Position numbers and translations under genes: made by a program. Source: Candidatus Methylarchaceae archaeon HK02M2 (GTDB lineage Archaea > Thermoproteota > Nitrososphaeria > Nitrososphaerales > JACAEJ01). From it: 34,084 bases of DNA. Below the pieces are notes generated by a model. That model was not told the origin of the DNA. It did not search any database and saw only the letters and a program-made list of their open reading frames with translations. The number at the start of each line of letters is the position of its first letter. Positions within the stretch are counted from its first letter, which is position 1. Below, piece by piece: positions 1-7,021 of this stretch. Location of the stretch: positions 1 through 34,084 of the forward strand of contig JAKLZG010000064.1 in assembly GCA_024256165.1 (NCBI GenBank), read 5' to 3'.

Positions 1-392
1 TAGGTGAAACGGTGATCGCTGAACTTCATGAAAACGGTGAGATTACTACTAATACGATTATGCCAGAGGATTTAGGAATTAAAAATGCAAATGAATGCGA
101 CCTTCTTCCCGCTTCGAATAGAAAAGAGGAAGCATTGAACTTCCTGAGAATATTAAGTGGCAAGGATCGAGGATCGAAGAGCGAGATGGTATGTTTAAAC
201 ACTGCCCCTATTCTCTATATGATGGGTCAAGCCAAGGATATCAAAGAGGGATTGAACATAGCAAGAGAGACGATAGAAACTGGTCAGGCAATCATCAAGT
301 TGAAAGAATGGGTAAGGCAGCAAAATTCAGAACCTGAATTTGGTGAGAAGAAATTTAATAATCTAGTAGGGCAAATCGGCCTCTCTTTATAA
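1..392 (+). CDS. trpD: Anthranilate phosphoribosyltransferase, C-terminal part (5' end outside window)
   Basis: The reading frame is open from the window edge (first full codon at base 3), so this is the 3' end of a longer gene. TrpD transfers the phosphoribosyl group of PRPP to anthranilate in tryptophan synthesis. What is visible matches the C-terminal lobe of the family: a Pro-Glu-Asp-Leu-Gly segment near base 73, a short region ending in an arginine- and lysine-rich loop, then the pattern LNTAPILYMMGQAKDIKEG followed by a helix ARETIETGQAIIKL, which is the usual TrpD ending. About 25 extra residues follow that helix. The PRPP-binding glycine loop would lie outside the window and cannot be checked. 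The GTG at base 12 is an internal codon, not a start. A related phosphorylase-fold enzyme is the only other option. Confidence 0.85.
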   Translation, partial: GETVIAELHENGEITTNTIMPEDLGIKNANECDLLPASNRKEEALNFLRILSGKDRGSKSEMVCLNTAPILYMMGQAKDIKEGLNIARETIETGQAIIKLKEWVRQQNSEPEFGEKKFNNLVGQIGLSL

Positions 393-537
393 TTTATTCA
401 ATTTAAGGGTACCCTATTTTACTAAAACAAGTTAGATATCTAAACACCAACTCTAGCCGTTAAGAAGTTTAATGAGTGAAACAACCTTTCTAAAAGACCT
501 TCCCATTGTTTCTATAAATAAAATACTGATGGGGTAT

Positions 538-551
538 TTTCCATATGGAAA
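538..551. repeat. Palindrome TTTCCATATGGAAA, copy 1
   Basis: A perfect 14-base palindrome, identical to copies starting at 556 and 588. Start-to-start spacing is 18 and 32 bases. A 13-base relative, TTTCCTAAGGAAA, lies at 2418-2430 upstream of the regulator gene. Likely a transcription-factor site. Confidence 0.75.
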
Positions 552-555
552 TAGA

Positions 556-569
556 TTTCCATATGGAAA
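556..569. repeat. Palindrome TTTCCATATGGAAA, copy 2
   Basis: Second identical copy, only four bases after copy 1. The closeness would allow two dimers to bind side by side. Confidence 0.75.
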
Positions 570-587
570 CCAACTAGAGAATTATAT

Positions 588-601
588 TTTCCATATGGAA
601 A
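588..601. repeat. Palindrome TTTCCATATGGAAA, copy 3
   Basis: Third identical copy, 18 bases after the end of copy 2 and about 120 bases before the predicted TATA element of the downstream gene. Confidence 0.75.
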
Positions 602-683
602 TTCTAAATCTGATAAGGCCAAGGCTTTAAATATATCACTTTTCTTTGAGATGAATAAATCTGATGGATATAATTGTCACATG

Positions 684-707
684 AATGTATTACAATTGTA
701 ATACATT
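684..707. promoter_or_regulatory. 24-base perfect palindrome upstream of cobT-like gene
   Basis: The half AATGTATTACAA is followed directly by its exact reverse complement. It ends about ten bases before the TATA-like element at 717-724. The right half's first nine bases, TTGTAATAC, recur at 2391-2399 in the promoter of the nearby XRE regulator. A perfect palindrome of this length is unlikely by chance even in A+T-rich DNA and is a strong operator candidate. Confidence 0.65.
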
Positions 708-774
708 AAATAAGATTTATATGGTTGGATGATCCATCCGTATATTTGATCTCAATTATAAAGAGTTGATATAT

Positions 775-1899
775 ATGATCACTGATCTAAGATATGTAAG
801 TGTGATTGGAGATGATGCTAAAGCATCCAGATTTATCAATAATCTGAAAGGGAAAGAACCAGTCTTCATCTGTACTATGTCGAACACTATGACTGCACTA
901 GTTCCGGGAATAACAGTAGCTGGTGCAAATCCTGAGTTGATAAAGTATACACCTCCGGCAGATGTAGAGCTCGTTTATTACGGTGAATGTAAATGCATTC
1001 CTGTAGTTCCAGCAACACCTGATGGAAAACCTACACCAGCAATAATAACTATGAGTGCTCTAAAGCTTGCAGAAATCCCTTTCTTCGTCGTCGAAGCTGG
1101 TTGTGAAGTAAAGCCTTACACCCCATATTTCTCACTCAATATACCAAGTCCTGGGGATAACATACAGACAGGTAGAGCTCTTGATAGAGATGTGGTTGAA
1201 AAGGCTATTGATTACGCAGAGCTTATTGGTAGAAATTTTTCCTATCTAGCTGATTACTTGGTTCTTGGAGAAACCCTGCCAGGTGGAACAACTACCGCTT
1301 TGGGCGTCTTGATGGGACTTGGTATAGATGCAAGGGGAAAGGTGAGTAGTAGCATGCCTGATAATCCCCATGAAATCAAGAATAAAGTTGTTGAGGAGGG
1401 AATGAGGGCAGCTGGCATTCAAATAGGTGATTTAAGAAACGACCCACTTGGGGCAATCGCAACCCTTGGAGATCCTATGATGATAAGTGTTGTAGGGATG
1501 GCTTTAGGCGCAGCGCCGAAAGTTCCAGTGATCTTAGCTGGTGGTACACAGATGACTGCGGTTTTGGCATTGATAAGCAGAATAAGACCCGAAATCTTAA
1601 GCAATATTGCCATAGGAACAACGAAATATATAGTCGAAGACCCAACATCAAGCATACAATGGTTGGTCAATCAATCAGCAAACATACCTATCTTTGGTGC
1701 AGATCCAGGACTTGGAAAGTCTAAAAAAGAAGGTCTCAGGGCTTTTGGATCTGGATTCGTGAGAGAAGGTGTAGGTGCTGGTGGTGCAACTTTATCAGCT
1801 ATGCTTAAGTCTAAGGGAGAAATTACCACCGATATAATAAAAGCAGAAATTGAGAGAAATTATGAGAAGGTAGTCGAGTCTAGGTTAAGAGAAAGTTAA
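775..1899 (+). CDS. cobT: Archaeal CobT-like nicotinate-nucleotide:base phosphoribosyltransferase (TIGR00303/UPF0284 family)
   Basis: The archaeal CobT family is linked to activation of the lower-ligand base of cobalamin by transfer of phosphoribose from nicotinate mononucleotide. The sequence shows the family's features: an opening strand followed by FICTMSNT, a central GETLPGGTTTALGVLMGLG glycine-rich segment, then ILAGGTQMTAVLAL, and a closing GFVREGVGAGGATLSAML. Length (about 375 residues) is normal for the family. An in-frame TTG lies at 766, but ATG at 775 is preferred because GAGTTGAT at 763-770 resembles an archaeal SD four bases upstream. It stands alone on its strand, with the XRE regulator converging 26 bases downstream. 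Regulation by the palindromes upstream is likely. The exact base it activates cannot be read from sequence. Confidence 0.85.
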   Translation: MITDLRYVSVIGDDAKASRFINNLKGKEPVFICTMSNTMTALVPGITVAGANPELIKYTPPADVELVYYGECKCIPVVPATPDGKPTPAIITMSALKLAEIPFFVVEAGCEVKPYTPYFSLNIPSPGDNIQTGRALDRDVVEKAIDYAELIGRNFSYLADYLVLGETLPGGTTTALGVLMGLGIDARGKVSSSMPDNPHEIKNKVVEEGMRAAGIQIGDLRNDPLGAIATLGDPMMISVVGMALGAAPKVPVILAGGTQMTAVLALISRIRPEILSNIAIGTTKYIVEDPTSSIQWLVNQSANIPIFGADPGLGKSKKEGLRAFGSGFVREGVGAGGATLSAMLKSKGEITTDIIKAEIERNYEKVVESRLRES

Positions 1900-1925
1900 T
1901 ACAATATTACATTATATCAAAAATT

Positions 1926-2342
1926 TCATGCTATATAGGTCGTGTAGTTTGCTCTCCTTTTCAACGGCCTATCACAAGCATGACAACCCTCTATATCAAG
2001 GTCAGGCTCAAGTTGCTTATGAACCTTGCATAAGAGCTTTGACTCTCTTAAATAATCGCAAACTTCTGTAATTCTTTCTCTAATCTCCTTCCGACTTATA
2101 TCTCCAATAAACAGAAGATCAGCGAGCTCTTCTGTAGAGTCTCTAACCGCTTTTATATGATCCAATTTCAAAATAGTAGCACGCTTTCCCATCATATAGT
2201 AGCTTACAGCAGCTTGAGTGATGTCTAACTTATTTGCAACTTCTTCTTGTGTTAGCTTATGATTTTCTATAAGCCGTTTTGATATCATGGCACGTATTGT
2301 TGGAATAGCTACTTTTGATACCATCTCATACGGTGTTATCAT
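1926..2342 (-). CDS. XRE/HTH transcriptional regulator with C-terminal cysteine motif (COG2522-type)
   Basis: A small DNA-binding protein. Counting from the preferred ATG at 2342, the opening helix VAIPTIRAMISKRLIE is followed by a classic helix-turn-helix, LTQEEVANKLDITQAAVSYY, ending in GKRA. This is the pattern of archaeal COG2522 regulators. The C-terminal third carries a cysteine followed about 18 residues later by Cys-x-x-Cys (CKVH... CHAC), which could bind metal or sense redox state. Possible starts are TTG 2366, ATG 2351 and ATG 2342; GGGAG lies just before 2342. The TATA-like segment around 2372-2385 would place the transcript start near 2351. Its promoter shares motif relatives with the cobT leader, so it may control both genes (inference). 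Confidence 0.85.
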   Translation of the reverse strand: MITPYEMVSKVAIPTIRAMISKRLIENHKLTQEEVANKLDITQAAVSYYMMGKRATILKLDHIKAVRDSTEELADLLFIGDISRKEIRERITEVCDYLRESKLLCKVHKQLEPDLDIEGCHACDRPLKRRANYTTYIA

Positions 2343-2679
2343 GACTCCCATACAATATTTATTCAAATGCGTTATTAAATATAACGTAAGTTGTAATACT
2401 CTTTTTGACTCAATGTCTTTCCTAAGGAAACCAGCGTCTACAATACAAGACAGTAATGTTGAATTATAGATTATAGATATGATTGAGGTCCAAAATGGCA
2501 GAGACGAGGCTCTATTTGATTGGTGATTACATCTTTAATATCTTTATTTAAGTAGATGAAAATATAAATACAATCTTATTTAAAATATCTTAATCTAACA
2601 TAATCTTCCAAGTTTATTATGTGAATGGTGCACTAATCTGAGAAACGAATCAATCAAAATAACCTCTGATCTTAAACGC
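2343..2679. promoter_or_regulatory. Divergent intergenic region: XRE regulator and FAD oxidase promoters
   Basis: No credible gene. Near the regulator it has GTTAT-N5-ATAAC (2371-2385, probably including the minus-strand TATA box), TTGTAATAC (2391-2399) and TTTCCTAAGGAAA (2418-2430), both related to the motifs before cobT. On the other side AAATATAAATAC at 2560-2571 is a good plus-strand TATA box, with a second A/T-rich candidate just after it. The first would give the FAD oxidase gene a leader of about 85-90 bases. Confidence 0.5.
2418..2430. promoter_or_regulatory. TTTCC-TAA-GGAAA inverted repeat upstream of XRE regulator
   Basis: Shares both TTTCC/GGAAA arms with the three palindromes at 538-601; the spacer is three bases instead of four. 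It lies about 75 bases upstream of the regulator's start, a plausible autoregulatory site. Confidence 0.45.
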
Positions 2680-5505
2680 ATGGTAAAAGGCGATGTTCGA
2701 TTCGACGAAATCTCTAGGGCCCTCTATAGTAAAGCTGCTTGTATGTTCAAGATAATGCCCTTGGGTGTGGTGTTACCAAAAGATGAAGAAGACGTAATTA
2801 AAGTTGTAAAGTACGCTTTTGCCCATAACATCCCAATTACAGCAAGAGGGGCAGGCTCTTCACTCGTGGGACAGGCATTGGGTGAAGGAATAATTCTCGA
2901 TTTCAGTAAATATATGAACAAAATACTTGAAATTAACGAAAAAGAATCTTATGTCAAGGTTCAACCGGGCGTTGTGCAGGCCGATCTCAATGAAGTATTG
3001 TTAGATATTGACAGATTCTTCCCACCTGACCCATCAAGTAGCAATTGGTGCACTATTGGAGGCATGATAGCCAATAACGCTGCTGGCCCTCATTCCGCTA
3101 AATATGGAGATACAAGGGATTATACTTTATCTTTGAAGGTGGTGCTTTCGAATGGTGAAGTTATCACAACGAGGCCTATAGAATTGGACGGTGATATATG
3201 GAAGCAGATAATTCATTCTAACACTTTAAAAGGTAAAATTTATAGAAAACTTAGAAAAGTTTACAAAAGAAACTATGCTTTAATTGAAAAATCCTATCCT
3301 AAAGTCATGAAGAACGCTAGTGGTTACTACTTGAAGGAGATCGTTAAAGATGATAAGATAGATATAACAAAACTCCTTTTAGGTTCAGAGGGAACTCTTG
3401 GTATAATAATCGAAGCCAAACTCAAGATAATAAAAAGACCTAAAGTAAAGGCTACTGCCCTTGCATACTTTGCAAGTTTAGAATTTGCAGGTAAGGCTAT
3501 TACTGAGATATTAAAGTTCAAGCCAGCTACGGGAGAATTAATGGACAAGCTCTTGATTAATCTAATCCAGAAAGCTGACCCAGCCATTAATAAAATGCTT
3601 CCTAAAAGTACTGATGTAGTCATACTAATAGAATTCGATGGAGATACTATCGAACGAATAAAAGAAGATATCGATAATATGAGAAAAACTCTTGTCGACG
3701 ATCTGAAACTTGCTATCAAGGTCGATGTAGCTTATGATTCAGCCGAACAAGAAAGATTATGGCAAGTGAGGAAATCAGCAACTCCTATCATAAACAGGAT
3801 GAATGGTATAAAGAAACCAGTACCTCTTGCGGAAGATTCTGCAGTCGATCCATCGAAGATTCCTAATTACATCAGAGGGCTTTATGAAATATTTGCAAAG
3901 TATGGGGTACCTGCTATTATCTATGGACATGCCATAGACGGCAATATGCATGTAAGGGTTGTCATGAACCCTAAAGATCAAGATGATTTCAGTAAGATGA
4001 AACCGATAACCAACGAAATCTACGACTTAGTACTGGAATTAGGAGGGACTTTCTCAGGAGAGCATGGTGATGGAAGATACAGATCAGCTTACTTACCGAA
4101 ACTATTCAAGCAGATTTATCCTTTATTCAAAGAAGTGAAAAGTATCTTCGATCCGTCAGGGATTCTAAACCCAGACGTGAAGATATCTGGAGATAAAAAT
4201 AATATGATCAAGAATTTAAGGTATGATCCAAGCTATAAAATTATAAAGACAGGTACTTCTTTTGATGATAAAAAATATGTCTCTGAAATAGAGGCTTGCC
4301 ATGGTTGTGCCCAATGTAAGTCTATTGTTCTAACGGACATGTGCCCAATATACAAGGTCTCACATGATGAGAGGGCATCACCAAAATCTAAGGTAAATCT
4401 GTTACAATCTCTGATTTCGGGTCAATTAAATATTCATTATATATATAAAAAAGAATTTCTTGAAATATTTAATTACTGCCTCATCTGCGGTATGTGTTAC
4501 ATAGAATGTCCAACTGGTATAAATATACCAAAGATGGTACTACAAGCTAGGGCTGATTGTATAAAGAGGGTCGGTCAACCATTATCCGACTATGTTATAA
4601 CGAACGTGCCTTTGCTCTTAAGGCTTGGGAGTATCACTCGTCCAGTTACCAATTTATTTATGAATTTAGGATTCTTCAGGTCCATTCTACAAAAAATCCT
4701 TTTGATAGATGAGAGAAGAAAGATTCCAAAATTCCATCGTGATGAGCTAAAGGATTTGTTCAGAACTCCCGAGCAATTCAGTAATCATAAAGTAGCGTAC
4801 TTTGCAGGATGCTTTGCTCGTTGGATTTCACCCGATGTAAGTAGAGCGACCGTCAATGTTTTAGTAAAAAACGGCGTCAAAGTAGTAGTACCAGATCAGA
4901 AATGTTGTGGAATACCTATGCTATATCATGGGCGTCAAGATTTAGCAAAGAAGGAGATGGAGTTTAATGTGAGAAAACTGATTAAGTTTGTAAAAGATGG
5001 ATACGACATAGTTACTAGCTGCCCTTCTTGTAGCCTCAGTCTTAAGTATGATTATGTTGAGTTTTTTGTAAATGAAGATACAAGATCGATTTCAGAGCAT
5101 ACATATGACTTGGGGGAGTATCTTATGAAATTATTTAATGAAGGTAAATTAAACACCAATTTTAAGGAAGTAGAAATATCGAAGTTGATAACATATCATG
5201 TTCCTTGCCACTTGAAAGTTCAGAAGATAGGTACGCCTACTTGGAATATTGTGAAAACAATACCTGGGTTAAATTTTAAGGAAATTGAGGATGACAAATG
5301 TTGTGGTATGGCTGGCACTTACGGATTAGTATCTAAGAACTTCGATCTCTCAATAAAAATTGGATCAAAGCTATTCGATCAAATGAATAAGATGAATGCT
5401 AAATTTGTTTTGACCGACTGCCCGACTTGTAAGATGCAGATCGAACAAATGACAAATGCTAAAGTAGTTCACCCTATACAGATATTGGATATGGCTTACG
5501 GATAG
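2680..5505 (+). CDS. FAD-linked oxidase fused to Fe-S and CCG domains (glycolate/D-lactate dehydrogenase-like, GlcD-GlcF fusion)
   Basis: A 941-residue flavo-iron-sulfur dehydrogenase of the D-2-hydroxyacid oxidase type. Residues about 25-165 form the FAD-binding domain (ARGAGSSLVGQALG near 55-68; NNAAGPHSAKYG after it). Residues about 220-490 are the FAD-oxidase C-terminal domain, with SGEHGDGRY near 460. Two ferredoxin-like clusters follow: CHGCAQC near 540 with a later CP, and CLICGMCYIECP near 600. Two CCG domains end the protein (KCCGIPM near 741; DDKCCGMAGTYG near 873; each with a CPSC or CPTC). In many organisms these are separate GlcD and GlcF subunits. Electrons would pass to a quinone or other carrier; no membrane segment is visible. 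The frame stays open upstream to a stop near 2605, but ATG 2680 is the only usual start. Substrate is unknown; lactate or glycolate is a guess from the family. Confidence 0.88.
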   Translation: MVKGDVRFDEISRALYSKAACMFKIMPLGVVLPKDEEDVIKVVKYAFAHNIPITARGAGSSLVGQALGEGIILDFSKYMNKILEINEKESYVKVQPGVVQADLNEVLLDIDRFFPPDPSSSNWCTIGGMIANNAAGPHSAKYGDTRDYTLSLKVVLSNGEVITTRPIELDGDIWKQIIHSNTLKGKIYRKLRKVYKRNYALIEKSYPKVMKNASGYYLKEIVKDDKIDITKLLLGSEGTLGIIIEAKLKIIKRPKVKATALAYFASLEFAGKAITEILKFKPATGELMDKLLINLIQKADPAINKMLPKSTDVVILIEFDGDTIERIKEDIDNMRKTLVDDLKLAIKVDVAYDSAEQERLWQVRKSATPIINRMNGIKKPVPLAEDSAVDPSKIPNYIRGLYEIFAKYGVPAIIYGHAIDGNMHVRVVMNPKDQDDFSKMKPITNEIYDLVLELGGTFSGEHGDGRYRSAYLPKLFKQIYPLFKEVKSIFDPSGILNPDVKISGDKNNMIKNLRYDPSYKIIKTGTSFDDKKYVSEIEACHGCAQCKSIVLTDMCPIYKVSHDERASPKSKVNLLQSLISGQLNIHYIYKKEFLEIFNYCLICGMCYIECPTGINIPKMVLQARADCIKRVGQPLSDYVITNVPLLLRLGSITRPVTNLFMNLGFFRSILQKILLIDERRKIPKFHRDELKDLFRTPEQFSNHKVAYFAGCFARWISPDVSRATVNVLVKNGVKVVVPDQKCCGIPMLYHGRQDLAKKEMEFNVRKLIKFVKDGYDIVTSCPSCSLSLKYDYVEFFVNEDTRSISEHTYDLGEYLMKLFNEGKLNTNFKEVEISKLITYHVPCHLKVQKIGTPTWNIVKTIPGLNFKEIEDDKCCGMAGTYGLVSKNFDLSIKIGSKLFDQMNKMNAKFVLTDCPTCKMQIEQMTNAKVVHPIQILDMAYG

Positions 5506-5750
5506 TCTATAGATTTAATGTCTTTAGTTAACTCTTTTACTTTCTTAAGACCATCTTCCAAAGTAAACCTTAAATTTTATAAAATTTGAAGAGTTAGAAT
5601 CTTTAGATAGCGAGGAAGAGTCTGAAGATTCTAAACCATATAACGACTAAATATTTGATGATAATCCTAAACTTTTTTAATAAATAAATGATTGGAATAA
5701 GAGTTAACTAAAGATCCTAATTTGTCTATCTTCCTTGTGTCTCAATATTT
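5506..5750. repeat. Inverted-repeat-rich gap, MITE-like or terminator region
   Basis: Between two convergent genes. It is bounded by a perfect 16-base inverted repeat (5521-5536 and 5699-5714, core AGTTAACT). Inside lie a perfect 16-base palindrome AAATTTTATAAAATTT (5572-5587) and a 15-pair hairpin (5594-5608 with 5620-5634, two G-U pairs, 11-base loop). A run of six T at 5671-5676 could help end plus-strand transcripts. No coding frame and no target-site duplication is visible. Confidence 0.6.
5594..5634. terminator. Strong hairpin in convergent gap (possible bidirectional terminator)
   Basis: Arms TTAGAATCTTTAGAT and GTCTGAAGATTCTAA pair over 15 positions with two wobble pairs and an 11-base loop. 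It lies between the ends of the FAD oxidase and the oppositely oriented dihydroorotate dehydrogenase-like gene. There is no T run immediately after it, so a role in RNA end formation rather than intrinsic termination is also possible. Confidence 0.4.
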
Positions 5751-6803
5751 TTATCGGAGAAATTTACCCCTTAAATCTTCAACAGACGAATAAGGACTCA
5801 GACTTAATTCGGATAAGAATTCTTGTCTAATTCGACTTGGAGCAAAAGGGCCTCTTCTAATAAGTACTGTAAGAAAGCCAATAGCGCTGGCACCATAACC
5901 AATTATTTCGAAAGCTTGCCTTCCTGTCTCAATGCCGCCTGTTGCAATTATTGGTACTTCGTTCTCAGTTTCTTGATAAATTAATTTTGTTATTTTAACC
6001 GTATCTTTATACAAAATGGGCCCGCTCAACCCCCCCTTTTTCATTTCAAATTTTTTATTTGTACGAGACAAAGTATTACTTGCAGTGATGAATAATCCTA
6101 AATCTTGAGCTTTTCTTGCTAATTTTTTCAGTTCGATTTTATCCTTCCAAACTTGGTATTGTGATATTTTTATCGAAATTGGAGTTTTATATTGGGCATT
6201 CAAAGAATCAACCAAAGTTTCTAAACTTTCCAAATCTCTTTCCAGTCTGGTACCATTTGGTACATTTGGGCAACTTACGTCTAGTTCTCTTATGTTAGTA
6301 TAAGCCCCTAAAACCTTATCGACTTGTAAAATCTCTTCAGCCGAATTCCCACTATAACCAATTATTAGTTTTATACGCTCTCTTAATTCTCCCAATGATT
6401 TTAAATATCTAGCAACTGTTTCTGCTCCTTCTGATGGTAAACCCATAGAATTCTGGTACCATGGTGGTATTGCATGGGGATCTCTATCAAACCAGGGTCT
6501 TTTATTTCCAAGATATATATTCGGTCTTACTGAACCTATAGTAATATTACGAAATCCACAATAAACCATTGATTTAGTTATCCTACCATTTTTATCCCAT
6601 CCAGCAGCTAGAATGAAAGGATCTGACAATTTTACACCAGCTAGTTTTACTCGTAACACGGGATTTTCTATAAATCGGTCCTTAACTAACCAAAATGTCC
6701 AACGAAAATCTTCCAGAAAGCGTTGTCCAACGTGATGTGAAGTGTCTGGTTCTACTTTGTATAAGAAATAATCTCTTATGAAATCGTATGCTAGATCTAA
6801 CAT
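5751..6803 (-). CDS. pyrD: Dihydroorotate dehydrogenase-like flavoprotein
   Basis: A 350-residue FMN enzyme of the dihydroorotate dehydrogenase superfamily, which oxidises dihydroorotate to orotate in pyrimidine synthesis. The N-terminal part (YDFIRDYFLYKVEPDTSHH) and the motif ILAAGWDKNG are those of class 2 enzymes. So are the following GNKRPWF and NSMGLPSEGAE. The later motif LDVSCPNVPNGT has cysteine where class 2 enzymes have the catalytic serine; cysteine is typical of class 1. The FMN phosphate site IATGGIETGRQAFEII is present. An AAGG SD lies close to the ATG, and a TATA-like CATAAATAAA (minus strand, 6831-6840) sits about 30 bases upstream. No other pyrimidine gene is nearby, so a different substrate is possible. 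Confidence 0.82.
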   Translation of the reverse strand: MLDLAYDFIRDYFLYKVEPDTSHHVGQRFLEDFRWTFWLVKDRFIENPVLRVKLAGVKLSDPFILAAGWDKNGRITKSMVYCGFRNITIGSVRPNIYLGNKRPWFDRDPHAIPPWYQNSMGLPSEGAETVARYLKSLGELRERIKLIIGYSGNSAEEILQVDKVLGAYTNIRELDVSCPNVPNGTRLERDLESLETLVDSLNAQYKTPISIKISQYQVWKDKIELKKLARKAQDLGLFITASNTLSRTNKKFEMKKGGLSGPILYKDTVKITKLIYQETENEVPIIATGGIETGRQAFEIIGYGASAIGFLTVLIRRGPFAPSRIRQEFLSELSLSPYSSVEDLRGKFLR

Positions 6804-7021
6804 TTACCTTTTATAAAAAAAAAGGATTAATTTATTTATGCAGTTAGATGATTTTACATTATAGAAATAATTGGCATAAGATTATGTTAGAACTTTATTA
6901 TAATCATTCACTTATTAAATACAAATGATTGTTAACTTATTGCTTTAAGACACAAAATACTTGCCAATTCTATACTTATTAGATGAACATCAGGACGGAG
7001 CGTTGGTCTTTTTACATTACC
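6804..7021. promoter_or_regulatory. Intergenic region with pyrD-like promoter
   Basis: A/T-rich spacer between two minus-strand genes. The TATA-like element for the dihydroorotate dehydrogenase-like gene is at 6831-6840. AATTGGCA and its complement TGCCAATT occur about 90 bases apart, which may be chance. After the stop of the next gene its frame stays open for about 30 codons, without a start; I could not identify it. Confidence 0.35.

Larger units (their letters stand above)
393..774 (+). promoter_or_regulatory. Gene-free leader of the cobT-like gene
   Basis: This stretch of about 380 bases holds no credible gene on either strand. It contains three identical 14-base palindromes (538-551, 556-569, 588-601), a 24-base perfect palindrome (684-707), a TATA-like TTTATATG at 717-724 and an inverted repeat GGATG-ATC-CATCC at 727-739. 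If the TATA element is used, transcription would begin near 746-750. The large palindrome then sits just upstream of the TATA/BRE region, where archaeal activators often bind, and the GGATG repeat lies between TATA and start, where a repressor would block. The layout suggests a heavily regulated promoter; the position argument is inference. Confidence 0.6.

Noticed and set aside
538-601. Repeats considered as a CRISPR array
   Set aside because: Units are 14-base palindromes with spacers of four and 18 bases, too short and irregular, and no cas genes are present.
393-774. Cobalamin riboswitch before the cobT-like gene
   Set aside because: No B12-box or the expected multi-stem arrangement could be recognised; the region is dominated by DNA palindromes.
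3327-3719. 130-codon minus-strand frame inside the FAD oxidase gene
   Set aside because: Antisense to well-conserved coding sequence, with a serine/isoleucine-rich composition typical of a shadow frame.
5506-5750. tRNA or other known structured RNA
   Set aside because: No cloverleaf, no TTCRA-type loop and very low G+C; the stems do not match a known RNA.
6868-6968. AATTGGCA / TGCCAATT inverted pair
   Set aside because: Only eight bases in A/T-rich DNA at 90-base spacing; easily chance.
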